A stretch of 7,840 bases of DNA from an uncultured Prevotella sp. (GTDB lineage: Bacteria; Bacteroidota; Bacteroidia; Bacteroidales; Bacteroidaceae), in the NCBI GenBank assembly GCA_900550035.1, contig URQS01000091.1, positions 1 through 7,840 of the forward strand. The letters run 5' to 3'. Shown here one piece after another: positions 1 to 6,610 of the stretch (position 1 is the first letter of the stretch; every line of letters begins with the position of its first letter). The notes beneath the pieces were generated by a model that saw only the letters and a list, made by a program, of their open reading frames with translations, had not been told where the DNA came from and made no database searches. The position numbers and the translations under genes are program-made.

Positions 1-4
1 AAAA

Positions 5-1435
5 ATGGATTATAGTCAGTTTTTTAATATGATACCCGAGGCTGGCCTCATGGCAATCCTCGTGATAGTATTCCTCGCCGACCTCTTCTTGAAGGGCGAG
101 AAGAAACACGCTACATTGAGCATGCTGACATGTGCTTTGTTGGTAGCTCAGGTGGTATTATGCTTCAATGCCCAGCCTGCAGAGGCATTTGCAGGACTCT
201 ATACAGCCACAGCAGCTGCTCAGGTGATGAAGGTCATCCTTACAGCCGGAGCGTACATTGTTGTTGTTATGGCTCAGTCATGGATTGAGCGTGAGGATGT
301 GCTGCGCAAGGAGGGTGAGTTCTACGAGCTCATCATCTCTACATTGCTTGGTATGTACATGATGATTTCATCAGGACATTTCCTCATGTTCTTCCTCGGT
401 CTGGAAATGGCTTCTGTACCTATGGCTTGCCTCGTGGCTTTCGACAAGTATAAGAAGATTTCGGCTGAGGGCGCTGCCAAGTTCATCCTCACCGCTACAT
501 TCTCAAGCGGCGTTATGCTCTATGGCATCTCGTTCCTCTATGGTGCTTGTGGCACACTCTACTTCGACGATATGGCTGCTAAGATCAGCGCAAGCCCCCT
601 GACAATCATGGGTTTGGTGTTCTTCTTCAGCGGACTCGGCTTCAAGATATCGCTTGTACCGTTCCACTTCTGGACAGCCGATACATATCAGGGCGCTCCT
701 ACAGCCGTGACTGGTTATCTGAGCGTTGTATCTAAGGGTGCTGCTGCCTTCGCCTTGATGACAATCTTGCTGAAGGTGTTCGGTTCGATGGTAGAATACT
801 ATGAGACATTGATGTACATCGTTATTGTGCTCACCATCACCATCGCCAACCTCTTCGCACTTCGTCAGACAGAGCTTAAGCGATTCATGGCGTTCAGCTC
901 CATCTCACAGGCAGGCTACATCATGCTTGCAGCCGTAGGCAACGAGACAATGGGCCTCACAGCCTTGATGTACTATGTGCTCATCTACGTTGCAGCCAAC
1001 ATGGCAGTGTTCACAGTCATCAACGTTGTTGAGACACGCGGTAAGGGCAACACTGAGATGTCGGTATTCGATGGTTTCTACACCACCAACCCTAAGCTCT
1101 CGTTCCTCCTCACACTCGCTCTCTTCTCATTGGCTGGTATTCCTCCATTCGCTGGTATGTTCTGTAAGTTCTTCGTGTTCATGGCAGCAGCCCAGCAGGG
1201 CACTAATATCGCCTATGCAGTAGTATTCCTGGCATTGGTCAACACCGTACCGTCGCTCTACTACTACTTGAAGATTGTGAAGTGCATGTACATCAACAAG
1301 ACAGATACTCCGCTCCCCACATTCCAGAGCGACTGCGCCACACGCACAGCCCTTGCTCTCTGCACAGTAGGCGTGCTCCTCTTCGGTGTATGCAGCTGCG
1401 TTTACGGATGGCTGGTAGCGGCTACAGCTATGTAG
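5..1435 (+). CDS. nuoN: NADH-quinone oxidoreductase subunit N (complex I)
   Basis: This is one of the three antiporter-like membrane subunits of respiratory complex I, which couple NADH:quinone electron transfer to ion translocation across the inner membrane. The 476-residue length is normal for NuoN. The protein is almost entirely hydrophobic segments. The family core is clear: GLEMASVPM with Glu134, GLGFKISLVPFHFWTADTYQ with Lys214, then TAVTGYLSVVSKGAA with Lys244. After that come the LKRFMAFSSISQAGY block (291-305) and a late-helix Lys388 in GMFCKFF. These match the Glu and Lys positions known to form the proton path in NuoN. The ATG lies 4 nt from the window edge, so its upstream signal cannot be seen; the protein begins in register with the family. 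In Bacteroidota nuoN usually ends the nuo operon after nuoL and nuoM, and the terminator downstream fits that. NuoL/NuoM or Mrp-type paralogs are the alternative, but the length and the TYQGAPTAVTG block favour NuoN. Confidence 0.96.
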   Translation: MDYSQFFNMIPEAGLMAILVIVFLADLFLKGEKKHATLSMLTCALLVAQVVLCFNAQPAEAFAGLYTATAAAQVMKVILTAGAYIVVVMAQSWIEREDVLRKEGEFYELIISTLLGMYMMISSGHFLMFFLGLEMASVPMACLVAFDKYKKISAEGAAKFILTATFSSGVMLYGISFLYGACGTLYFDDMAAKISASPLTIMGLVFFFSGLGFKISLVPFHFWTADTYQGAPTAVTGYLSVVSKGAAAFALMTILLKVFGSMVEYYETLMYIVIVLTITIANLFALRQTELKRFMAFSSISQAGYIMLAAVGNETMGLTALMYYVLIYVAANMAVFTVINVVETRGKGNTEMSVFDGFYTTNPKLSFLLTLALFSLAGIPPFAGMFCKFFVFMAAAQQGTNIAYAVVFLALVNTVPSLYYYLKIVKCMYINKTDTPLPTFQSDCATRTALALCTVGVLLFGVCSCVYGWLVAATAM

Positions 1436-1579
1436 AATGTTGAATTATGAGTTTTGAATGTTGAATTGTCGGCTACGCCGATTTTGAATTGTTCAATGTT
1501 GAATTAGGAATTCGTAATTGGTAAATTCTAAATGCGCGAAGCACATAACTCAAAATTCAAAACTCAAAATTCAAAACTC
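1436..1579. repeat. AT-rich intergenic patch of short direct and inverted repeats
   Basis: No gene is seen between nuoN and the regulator. Instead there is a dense set of short repeats. The 11-mer AATGTTGAATT occurs three times (1436-1446, 1457-1467, 1495-1505). The 14-mer AAAATTCAAAACTC occurs twice in perfect tandem (1552-1565, 1566-1579). GAGTTTTGAAT at 1449-1459 is the exact reverse complement of ATTCAAAACTC at 1555-1565 and 1569-1579, so the two halves can fold on each other. A perfect palindrome, TCGGC-TAC-GCCGA, sits inside at 1469-1481. The composition is unlike the more GC-rich nuoN next door. Such repeat patches occur between genes in Bacteroidota genomes; whether this one is multicopy cannot be judged from one window. 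Confidence 0.7.
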
Positions 1580-1613
1580 GGCAATAGAGGCATTGTCTCT
1601 ATTGTCGTTTTTT
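1579..1613 (+). terminator. Rho-independent terminator downstream of nuoN
   Basis: The arms CGGCAATAGAGGC (1579-1591) and GTCTCTATTGTCG (1595-1607) pair over 13 positions, two of them G·U, around a 3-nt ATT loop. Six T residues follow at once (1608-1613), then a further T-rich stretch. An A-rich run lies just before the stem. This is a classical intrinsic terminator on the + strand. It lies about 145 nt after the nuoN stop and probably ends the nuo transcript. Confidence 0.85.
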
Positions 1614-1691
1614 GTTTTATTAGTTTAAAGAATTGAGGGCGATATGTATGCTGAATTTATATCATCTTGCTCAAAGAAATCATAAGTGAAG

Positions 1692-2255
1692 ATGTTTAAT
1701 TTTTATAAGGATGGACTTGATTTGGAGTCTCTGCGTCATTACTGCATGGAACATGGAGAAGAACGCTTATTGAAGCGTGGTGAGATATTTGAGGATGCAG
1801 ACAAGCCGTCACAATATGTGGCTTATGTGGAGCGTGGATGCTTCAAGTATATGGTGAATAATGAAGAGGAAGGTAAAGAATACTGTACTGGTTTTGCCTT
1901 CGAAGGAGAGTTTGTGGCTGACTATCCGAATTGTCTTACAGGCAGAAAGTCTGAGTTAACTATTGTGGCTGGGACTCCGTGTAAGATATTCCAAATATTA
2001 GGGAAAGAACTGGGGACGTTATTAGATTCTGTAAATACAAAAGGACTCAAACAGGCTATATCCGATTGTCTTTTTGCTCAAGTTTATACACAATTTCTTG
2101 ATACTTATCGTATGACAACCAGAGAACGATATAAGCGTTTGCTAATCCGTTGTCCGGAATTAGTTCAAAGTATCAACTTGAAGGATATAGCATCTTATCT
2201 GAAAGTTACACCAACAACTATAAGCAATATACGTAGGGAAATTACTTTTGGGTAG
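1692..2255 (+). CDS. Crp/Fnr-family transcriptional regulator
   Basis: This is a cytoplasmic DNA-binding regulator with the Crp/Fnr layout. An N-terminal cyclic-nucleotide-binding-type beta-roll covers about residues 18-113 (RGEIFEDADKPSQYVAYVERG, then EGEFVADYPNCLTGRKSE), then a dimerisation helix, then a C-terminal helix-turn-helix. The last reads INLKDIASYLKVTPTTIS followed by NIRREI, about residues 161-184. At 187 residues it is somewhat shorter than classical Crp, and the protein ends right after the recognition helix. The residues that hold cAMP in E. coli CRP are not evident, and the Cys cluster of FNR is absent, so the ligand is unknown. I chose the ATG at 1692; an in-frame GTG at 1686 would add two residues. 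No clear -33/-7 promoter was found in the short leader. Codons are visibly more AT-rich than in nuoN. It may control itself or the dehydrogenase gene downstream, but that is inference from position only. Confidence 0.88.
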   Translation: MFNFYKDGLDLESLRHYCMEHGEERLLKRGEIFEDADKPSQYVAYVERGCFKYMVNNEEEGKEYCTGFAFEGEFVADYPNCLTGRKSELTIVAGTPCKIFQILGKELGTLLDSVNTKGLKQAISDCLFAQVYTQFLDTYRMTTRERYKRLLIRCPELVQSINLKDIASYLKVTPTTISNIRREITFG

Positions 2256-2284
2256 CAAACTTTCAAAACACTTTGAGAGTTTGC
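2255..2284 (+). terminator. Hairpin starting in the regulator's stop codon
   Basis: The arms GCAAACTTTCAAA (2255-2267) and TTTGAGAGTTTGC (2272-2284) pair over 13 bp with one T·G wobble and a 4-nt ACAC loop. The first base is the last base of the TAG stop. There is no T-run after it, so it is not a textbook intrinsic terminator. It could protect the 3' end of the mRNA, terminate weakly, or act as a protein-binding dyad on the DNA. Confidence 0.5.
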
Positions 2285-2337
2285 CCATATAATGTTTTAT
2301 AGTCTTAGAATACGTGCTGTTTTTAATGGGCAAGTAT

Positions 2338-2345
2338 TAACTTTG
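2338..2345 (+). promoter_or_regulatory. Bacteroidota -7 promoter box of the dehydrogenase gene
   Basis: TAACTTTG fits the Bacteroidota -7 consensus TAnnTTTG exactly and is followed by the commonly seen CAC. The start codon is 16 nt further on, giving a very short leader. The -33 element is not a clean TTTG; only a T-rich stretch near 2320-2324 lies upstream, at too short a distance. The promoter is therefore probable, but its upstream half is degenerate. Confidence 0.6.
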
Positions 2346-2361
2346 CACAAAAAATTACAGT

Positions 2362-3075
2362 ATGAATATTGTTATAATCGGAGCTACTTCTGGTATTGGT
2401 AAAGCTCTTTTTGTGAAGTATGCCAATGCAGATAATCGTATTGGCATTGTAGGTCGGCGAACAAACCTGCTTAATGTATTAAGTCAGCAGTATCCGTCCA
2501 AAACCATTGTTTCAAAAGCAGATGTCACAAACTTAAATGAGATAGAACAAGCGATAAATACACTTCTAAAAGAGTTTGGTCACTTTGACCTTGCTATTAT
2601 GTGTGCAGGTGTTGGTGACATTAATGCCACGCTTGACTATGCGACTGAGCGTCTTGCCATTGATACTAATGTTGGTGGTTGGACATATGTTATTGATAGA
2701 TTGTATTGCATTTTTGAACAACAAGGTTATGGTCATCTTGTAGCTATAACTTCTGCTGGTGGATTGCGAGGCGAACCAGCTGCACCAGCCTATAGCGCAA
2801 CAAAAGCTTACCAAATTAATTATATGGAAGCAATACGCAAAAAGGCTTTCAGAAACGGTGGTTGCATAACCGTAACAGATGTCAGACCAGGTCTTGTTGA
2901 CACAGCTATGGCGAAGGGAGAGGGCTTGTTTTGGGTGATGCCGGTAGATAAAGTTGCCAGTCAAATCATTGCAGCTATTAGCAAGAAGAAGTCAAAAGTC
3001 TATGTCACCAAACGATGGCACATACTTGCTCTAATATACAGAATACTGCCGTTTTATATTTTCAAACGATTGTAG
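2362..3075 (+). CDS. SDR-family NAD(P)-dependent oxidoreductase
   Basis: This is a short-chain dehydrogenase/reductase, a Rossmann-fold enzyme that reduces or oxidises a carbonyl or hydroxyl group with NAD(P)(H). At 237 residues it has the classical SDR length. The nucleotide-binding motif GATSGIG is at 7-13, ADVT at 53-56, and CAGVG at 81-85 in place of the usual NNAG. The catalytic set is complete: Asn103, Ser131 (in ITSAGG), Tyr144 and Lys148 (YSATK). RPG at 175-177 follows as usual. Arg32 and Arg33 after the second strand suggest a preference for NADP. The last 20 residues are hydrophobic and basic (from WHILALIYRILP to FKRL), which could attach the protein to the membrane. The substrate cannot be told. 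It has its own -7 box and lies 106 nt after the Crp/Fnr gene on the same strand. Codon use is AT-rich like that gene and unlike nuoN, so the pair may share an origin. Confidence 0.9.
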   Translation: MNIVIIGATSGIGKALFVKYANADNRIGIVGRRTNLLNVLSQQYPSKTIVSKADVTNLNEIEQAINTLLKEFGHFDLAIMCAGVGDINATLDYATERLAIDTNVGGWTYVIDRLYCIFEQQGYGHLVAITSAGGLRGEPAAPAYSATKAYQINYMEAIRKKAFRNGGCITVTDVRPGLVDTAMAKGEGLFWVMPVDKVASQIIAAISKKKSKVYVTKRWHILALIYRILPFYIFKRL

Positions 3076-3098
3076 CTTCTAACATTTTATGAAAACAT

Positions 3099-3129
3099 TT
3101 TGCCGTGTGGATTAATTGTTGTAGATTTG
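3099..3129 (+). promoter_or_regulatory. Bacteroidota-type promoter (-33 TTTG, -7 TAGATTTG)
   Basis: TTTG at 3099-3102 and TAGATTTG at 3122-3129 are separated by 19 nt. Both match the known sigma-ABfr consensus (TTTG, 19-21 bp, TAnnTTTG). Transcription would begin near 3135, giving a leader of roughly 20 nt before the ATG at 3157. This is the clearest promoter in the window, and it makes the HEAT-like gene an independent transcription unit. Confidence 0.75.
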
Positions 3130-3156
3130 CGGTGAGATACTAATGTTAAATAAGCC

Positions 3157-3669
3157 ATGATTCATCAACTCAATCACCGCCTCTCCCAATCCGACATCCA
3201 TGAGCTATGCGCCTTGACCCAAGGCGGGCGTAACAACAGTCTTAAGGAGCAGCTATACCAATTGACATTGGATGCCGACCGTCGTGTGGCAACCAATGCG
3301 CTGTGGGTATTCACGCATTTTGCGTTGGCTGATAATGAATGGCTATATGCCAAGCACGACCAGCTTATTGACCGTTGCTTGAATGAAAAGGATGCTACAA
3401 AGCTTCGTCTAATGCTCAACTTGCTTCTTCGCCAACCATTCGATGAAGAAGCCATCCGTACCGATTTCATAGACTTCTGCCTGACGCGACTCGCTGACCT
3501 CAAGTCTCCTTATGCCGTTAGAGCGCAATGCATCAAGCTTGCCTACGAACAAATGAAATACTGGCCCGAACTGCTTAATGAACTGCGTCAAACGCTTGAA
3601 ATGATAAGTTGTGAGCCTCTGTCGCCTGGACTGCGCTCGGCATGGCGGCAGGTGATGAAGAATTTATAA
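3157..3669 (+). CDS. Conserved HEAT/ARM-like helical protein of unknown function
   Basis: This is a 170-residue soluble protein with no signal peptide and no membrane segment, so presumably cytoplasmic. It reads as a chain of amphipathic helices in a HEAT/ARM-like pattern. Examples are LKEQLYQLTLDADRRVATNA followed by LWVFTHFAL (about 29-57), ATKLRLMLNLLLRQPF (about 79-94), and SPYAVRAQCIKLAYEQM (about 117-133). It ends in LSPGLRSAWRQVMKNL. The phrase on RRVATNALWVFTH, with a charged residue beginning a helix, is typical of solenoid repeats. I recognise the general type as a small conserved Bacteroidota protein, often left as hypothetical; no enzymatic motif is visible. DNA-glycosylase-like HEAT proteins of the AlkD type share the fold, but nothing here shows that activity. 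A full -33/-7 promoter precedes it and a hairpin follows, so it is probably monocistronic. Confidence 0.82.
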   Translation: MIHQLNHRLSQSDIHELCALTQGGRNNSLKEQLYQLTLDADRRVATNALWVFTHFALADNEWLYAKHDQLIDRCLNEKDATKLRLMLNLLLRQPFDEEAIRTDFIDFCLTRLADLKSPYAVRAQCIKLAYEQMKYWPELLNELRQTLEMISCEPLSPGLRSAWRQVMKNL

Positions 3670-3677
3670 TCGTAATG

Positions 3678-3732
3678 AACAGCTGCTATAACACCCGATA
3701 GTTGCAATATTGGGAATGTTATAGCGGCTGTT
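3678..3732 (+). terminator. Long hairpin after the HEAT-like gene, probable terminator
   Basis: The arms AACAGCTGCTATAAC (3678-3692) and GTTATAGCGGCTGTT (3718-3732) pair over 15 positions with one wobble. Inside them CCCGATA (3694-3700) and TATTGGG (3708-3714) pair again, leaving a 7-nt loop. The structure begins 8 nt after the stop codon. Only three T residues end the stem (3731-3733), so termination may be partial or depend on other factors. The structure is nearly symmetric and could serve converging transcripts from both sides. Confidence 0.6.
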
Positions 3733-3737
3733 TCGCA

Positions 3738-3760
3738 TTGCTAAAGTTGCCCTTTAGCAA
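3738..3760. repeat. Perfect 9-bp inverted repeat in the convergent zone
   Basis: TTGCTAAAG (3738-3746) and CTTTAGCAA (3752-3760) are exact reverse complements with a 5-nt TTGCC loop. It lies 5 nt beyond the stop of the small minus-strand frame ending at 3766, where a transcript from the right would finish. No T-run follows on either strand, so its role as a terminator is uncertain. Confidence 0.55.
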
Positions 3761-3765
3761 CTACA

Positions 3766-3960
3766 TTATAACTCCATCATGTATTGTATCATGCAGTCAC
3801 AGGCATAGTCAAGCTCAGGCATAGAATCGACTTTCTTCAGTTTGATGTTGCATTTGTTGCAGAAATCACTGATGAGAGCGAATGTAAGCATGTCGCTTAC
3901 TATGATTTGTTCTGGATGTATCCCGAGCATGCAGAAGTGGTTGGCTATTTGTGTAAGCAC
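3766..3960 (-). CDS. Small hypothetical protein or gene remnant
   Basis: This is a 64-codon frame on the minus strand between the HEAT-like gene and the beta-barrel gene. I do not recognise the product. It has no signal peptide or membrane segment. It carries four Cys and many hydrophobic residues in helix-like spacing (IIVSDMLTFALISDFCNKC, then an acidic ending with MPELDYACDCM). Codon use looks translated: AAC, TTC, TGC, ATC, GAC and TAC dominate over their T-ending partners, as in the well-expressed neighbours. The start is weak. It would be GTG at 3960; the first ATG (3930) gives 54 residues, and a stop lies four codons upstream of the GTG. It could thus be a small gene or the surviving 3' end of a broken one. 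No promoter was found. A perfect hairpin follows the stop. The overlapping plus-strand frame at 3784-4053 is judged its shadow. Confidence 0.4.
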   Translation of the reverse strand: MLTQIANHFCMLGIHPEQIIVSDMLTFALISDFCNKCNIKLKKVDSMPELDYACDCMIQYMMEL

Positions 3961-4069
3961 ATGAATCTGTTAGTATCACAAATTTCTGTTTTTGTTTGTA
4001 AAGAGAATCTTAATTTATTAGAGCAAAGGAAAGTTACGTGTTTTGTAGGGTAAGCAAGTGGTCTTTTTG
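3961..4069. other. AT-rich spacer with no recognised feature
   Basis: This is the rest of the 400-nt gap between the HEAT-like gene and the end of the beta-barrel gene. It is AT-rich with stop codons in all useful frames. I see no clear promoter box or hairpin in it, and no evident terminator directly after the beta-barrel stop codon at 4070-4072. Confidence 0.5.
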
Positions 4070-6610
4070 TTACAAATCCAGACTCCATTTTGCAAGCACT
4101 TCTCTTGGACGAAGACGGGTAATGCTATACGACTCAATGGTGTTGCCGAGAGTTCTTCGTTCAAACTCTGAAGTACCAATAAGGTTGTTTGCTGTGACGG
4201 AGAACTCCCAACGCTTAGCCTTGTATGCAATGGCAAAATCAAGAAAGTGGTTTACGCCTATGCTCTTGTCGTTGGTATGGAAGAGTTCGTTTTTTACGCT
4301 CAGCATCCATCCTTTGGCAGGGAATACATATAGTTTAAGGAGATGTTCCCAGTCGGTTGTGGGGTCGGAAGAGAGTTTGGAAGCCGTGAGGTTCTTCTGC
4401 TTGTAAATGTTCACATTTGACTTTCCTTCAATAGAAAGAAATCTCGCTGGACGCAATGAGTAGTCGAACGAAACGGCGGTTGTGTTCATACGTGCATCAT
4501 TCACAATGCCCGACACAAGCATACTATAATCTGTAATGTTGTGTGAGGCACCAATACCGACAAGTGTCTTTGCCCATCCAAACGATTTGCTTACACGACC
4601 AGAAACGCCTATTGTCTGCATGGAATATTCCTTGTCTGTAGCAGTTGTGGTGTAGATATTACCATTCATCGCACTCTCATAAAGGATGTTTCCCGACATT
4701 CTATTATATGTAGGACGAATATTAAAGAACAGTCCCGACACAGGATTGGTGTATTTATATGCTGCCGTTGCATGAAGAGAGTGAGTGGCATCCGTCTTGC
4801 CTCTATTCACTTTCTGAGTGCGATAACTTGTGAAGATAGGAGTGTCACAGATTGATCTTCCCATCAATGGAGCATTAGCATAACCAACATTAGCCGAAAA
4901 TTCAGAAACAACAGTTGCCTTCCAATTCCAGTTGGCCGAAGGGTCTATCCACAGATGATTGCTTCTTGACTCACGGTAAGACTGACGGGCATAACTTACC
5001 TTCGACTTTATTCCAATCCTGTGTTTTCCGAAAAGGAACGACATTGAAGGAGTCCAATACGTGCGAAGCAACTGATACACATTCGTCTTCTCCGCTTCCT
5101 CGTCCATTGCCACACCAATGCTCTGATAGTCGTAGTTCACTCCCAATTCATTGTTGAGATAGTGTCTGCCGACTTTTAGTTTATATTGTATTTCATTCTG
5201 TGTGGAGAAGAATCCAAGATTCAGCCGTTCTGTCATTCCACCAATGGTGAGCAATTGTCCTGGCAGATAGCTGTAGGTCCAATAACTGTCAATGTTGTAT
5301 ATGTTGCCCTTTGCCGTGGTGTGCGACATCTGAAAATCCTCAGTAATAGTGCGCTTATGCGGCTTCACCATCATGTCGGTGCGCTGTCCGTTGTACATCA
5401 TCGTGCCGACACTCTTATTGAAGTCAATATAACCTTTAAGGTTGTTCTTGACGAAACTCTTGCTGCCGTTGTACTGATAATTAGCCTCACCCTTCCATTC
5501 GCTTCGGGTGTTGCTGACATTCTGCTCCTCAACGATGACAGGCATGTCGGCAAGGGTGAGATAAGTGGATGAACTATAGTCCTGCATGTCGGTCTTGTCT
5601 ATAAATCCATTGCCTTGCACACGCAGTTCCGAATCCTTGCCAGTCTTCCAAAGCCAGTTGCCGGCAACAAGATGACTATTGTTAAAAGTATATCGGTTGT
5701 CTGCAAGGTCGGGAGCTGCAACCGACATCATTGAGAGAAAGCCCGATTCAGAACCTGTTCTTCCCTTCAACAATGCAGCAAGGTCGAGCACCTCATTGTC
5801 AAGTTGCTTGCCGATGTTGTTGTTCTTGTACATCATAAGCGTCTGATATTTCTTGTTGAAACGCATACCCATCAGTCGGCAGTCGTATAGAAAATCATCA
5901 CCACAACCAAGACCAACGTCAGCCGTCCCCGTCCAAACAGCTTTGGCATCATCTTTCAATACAAGGTTGAGAGCAGCTTGCTCGCTAAACGCTACGCCAC
6001 GCAACGACTTCACCGTCTGATGATTCTCCAACACCTGCACACTCTTTATCTTATCAGCTGAGATGTTTTGGTTGGCAACGCCATATTGCGACCCCATTAA
6101 GTCAAGTCCCTCGATATAGAACTTGTTGATAGGTGTTCCTTGGTATTCCACCTTGCCGTCAGCTTTTACTTCAAGACCTGGCATCTTTGCTATTACATCA
6201 GCTATGCTTCGGTCCTGTCCTTGGCGGAAACCCGCAACCGAATATGTAAGCGTATCTCCCGTACTCTTTATACGCTCCGCTTTTATCTTTACTTCCTTTA
6301 GCTTGAAGCCACCTTCTACCAACGTTATAGTCATGCCATCCTTCAAATCAGCAAACGGCATTGTCTTCTTCTGATAACCAATATAACTTACCGTTATGCT
6401 TGCAGGATTTTTCCCTTTAGGAATAGTCAGCCTATATTCACCCTTATCCCCTGTGAGACAATACGCCACGGTCGACTTGCTCTCAGTCGATGCCACAACC
6501 GAGGCACCTACCAAGAGTTCTCCTTTCTTACCCTTCACCTTTCCCGTGAAGGTTTGTGCAGAGAGTGAAAAGTTTGTTAGCAGAAGTAAAATAAAAACGG
6601 CAATTCTCAT
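4070..6610 (-). CDS. Outer-membrane beta-barrel protein with carboxypeptidase-regulatory and plug-like domains
   Basis: This is an 846-residue exported protein, expected in the outer membrane. The signal peptide is residues 1-18 (MRIAVFILLLLTNFSLSA), with cleavage likely before Gln19. A carboxypeptidase-regulatory-like beta-sandwich covers about 20-98 (FTGKVKGKKGELLVGASV, then GEYRLTIPKG and ITVSYIGYQ). A TonB-plug-like region covers about 115-222 (SIADVIAKMPGLEVKADGKV, INKFYIEGLDL, ISADKIKSVQVLENHQTV, and ALNLVLKDD). The remainder, about 225-846, is rich in alternating aromatic and polar strands, as in a barrel. It ends in REVLAKWSLDL, resembling the usual final strand. The layout is that of TonB-dependent-receptor relatives found beside GLPGLI genes in Bacteroidota. 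No SusD partner and no clear TonB box were seen, so active transport is unproven and the ligand is unknown. Its ATG overlaps the previous gene's TGA in ATGA, which points to translational coupling. Confidence 0.88.
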   Translation of the reverse strand: MRIAVFILLLLTNFSLSAQTFTGKVKGKKGELLVGASVVASTESKSTVAYCLTGDKGEYRLTIPKGKNPASITVSYIGYQKKTMPFADLKDGMTITLVEGGFKLKEVKIKAERIKSTGDTLTYSVAGFRQGQDRSIADVIAKMPGLEVKADGKVEYQGTPINKFYIEGLDLMGSQYGVANQNISADKIKSVQVLENHQTVKSLRGVAFSEQAALNLVLKDDAKAVWTGTADVGLGCGDDFLYDCRLMGMRFNKKYQTLMMYKNNNIGKQLDNEVLDLAALLKGRTGSESGFLSMMSVAAPDLADNRYTFNNSHLVAGNWLWKTGKDSELRVQGNGFIDKTDMQDYSSSTYLTLADMPVIVEEQNVSNTRSEWKGEANYQYNGSKSFVKNNLKGYIDFNKSVGTMMYNGQRTDMMVKPHKRTITEDFQMSHTTAKGNIYNIDSYWTYSYLPGQLLTIGGMTERLNLGFFSTQNEIQYKLKVGRHYLNNELGVNYDYQSIGVAMDEEAEKTNVYQLLRTYWTPSMSFLFGKHRIGIKSKVSYARQSYRESRSNHLWIDPSANWNWKATVVSEFSANVGYANAPLMGRSICDTPIFTSYRTQKVNRGKTDATHSLHATAAYKYTNPVSGLFFNIRPTYNRMSGNILYESAMNGNIYTTTATDKEYSMQTIGVSGRVSKSFGWAKTLVGIGASHNITDYSMLVSGIVNDARMNTTAVSFDYSLRPARFLSIEGKSNVNIYKQKNLTASKLSSDPTTDWEHLLKLYVFPAKGWMLSVKNELFHTNDKSIGVNHFLDFAIAYKAKRWEFSVTANNLIGTSEFERRTLGNTIESYSITRLRPREVLAKWSLDL

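Noticed and set aside
1545..1579. Tandem 14-mers that could suggest a CRISPR-like array
   Set aside because: Only two full units, no spacers between them, and no cas genes nearby.
1608..1691. Search for a promoter before the Crp/Fnr gene
   Set aside because: TAGTTTAA at 1621-1628 is only a partial -7 match and has no TTTG at the right distance, so no promoter was annotated.
2566..2964. 132-codon minus-strand frame inside the SDR gene
   Set aside because: The plus strand there encodes the SDR catalytic motifs; the minus frame is Ser/Cys/His-rich without family features and is a shadow.
3784..4053. 89-codon plus-strand frame in the convergent zone
   Set aside because: It lies antisense to the better minus-strand candidate, has less coding-like composition, no promoter box, and runs into the AT-rich spacer.
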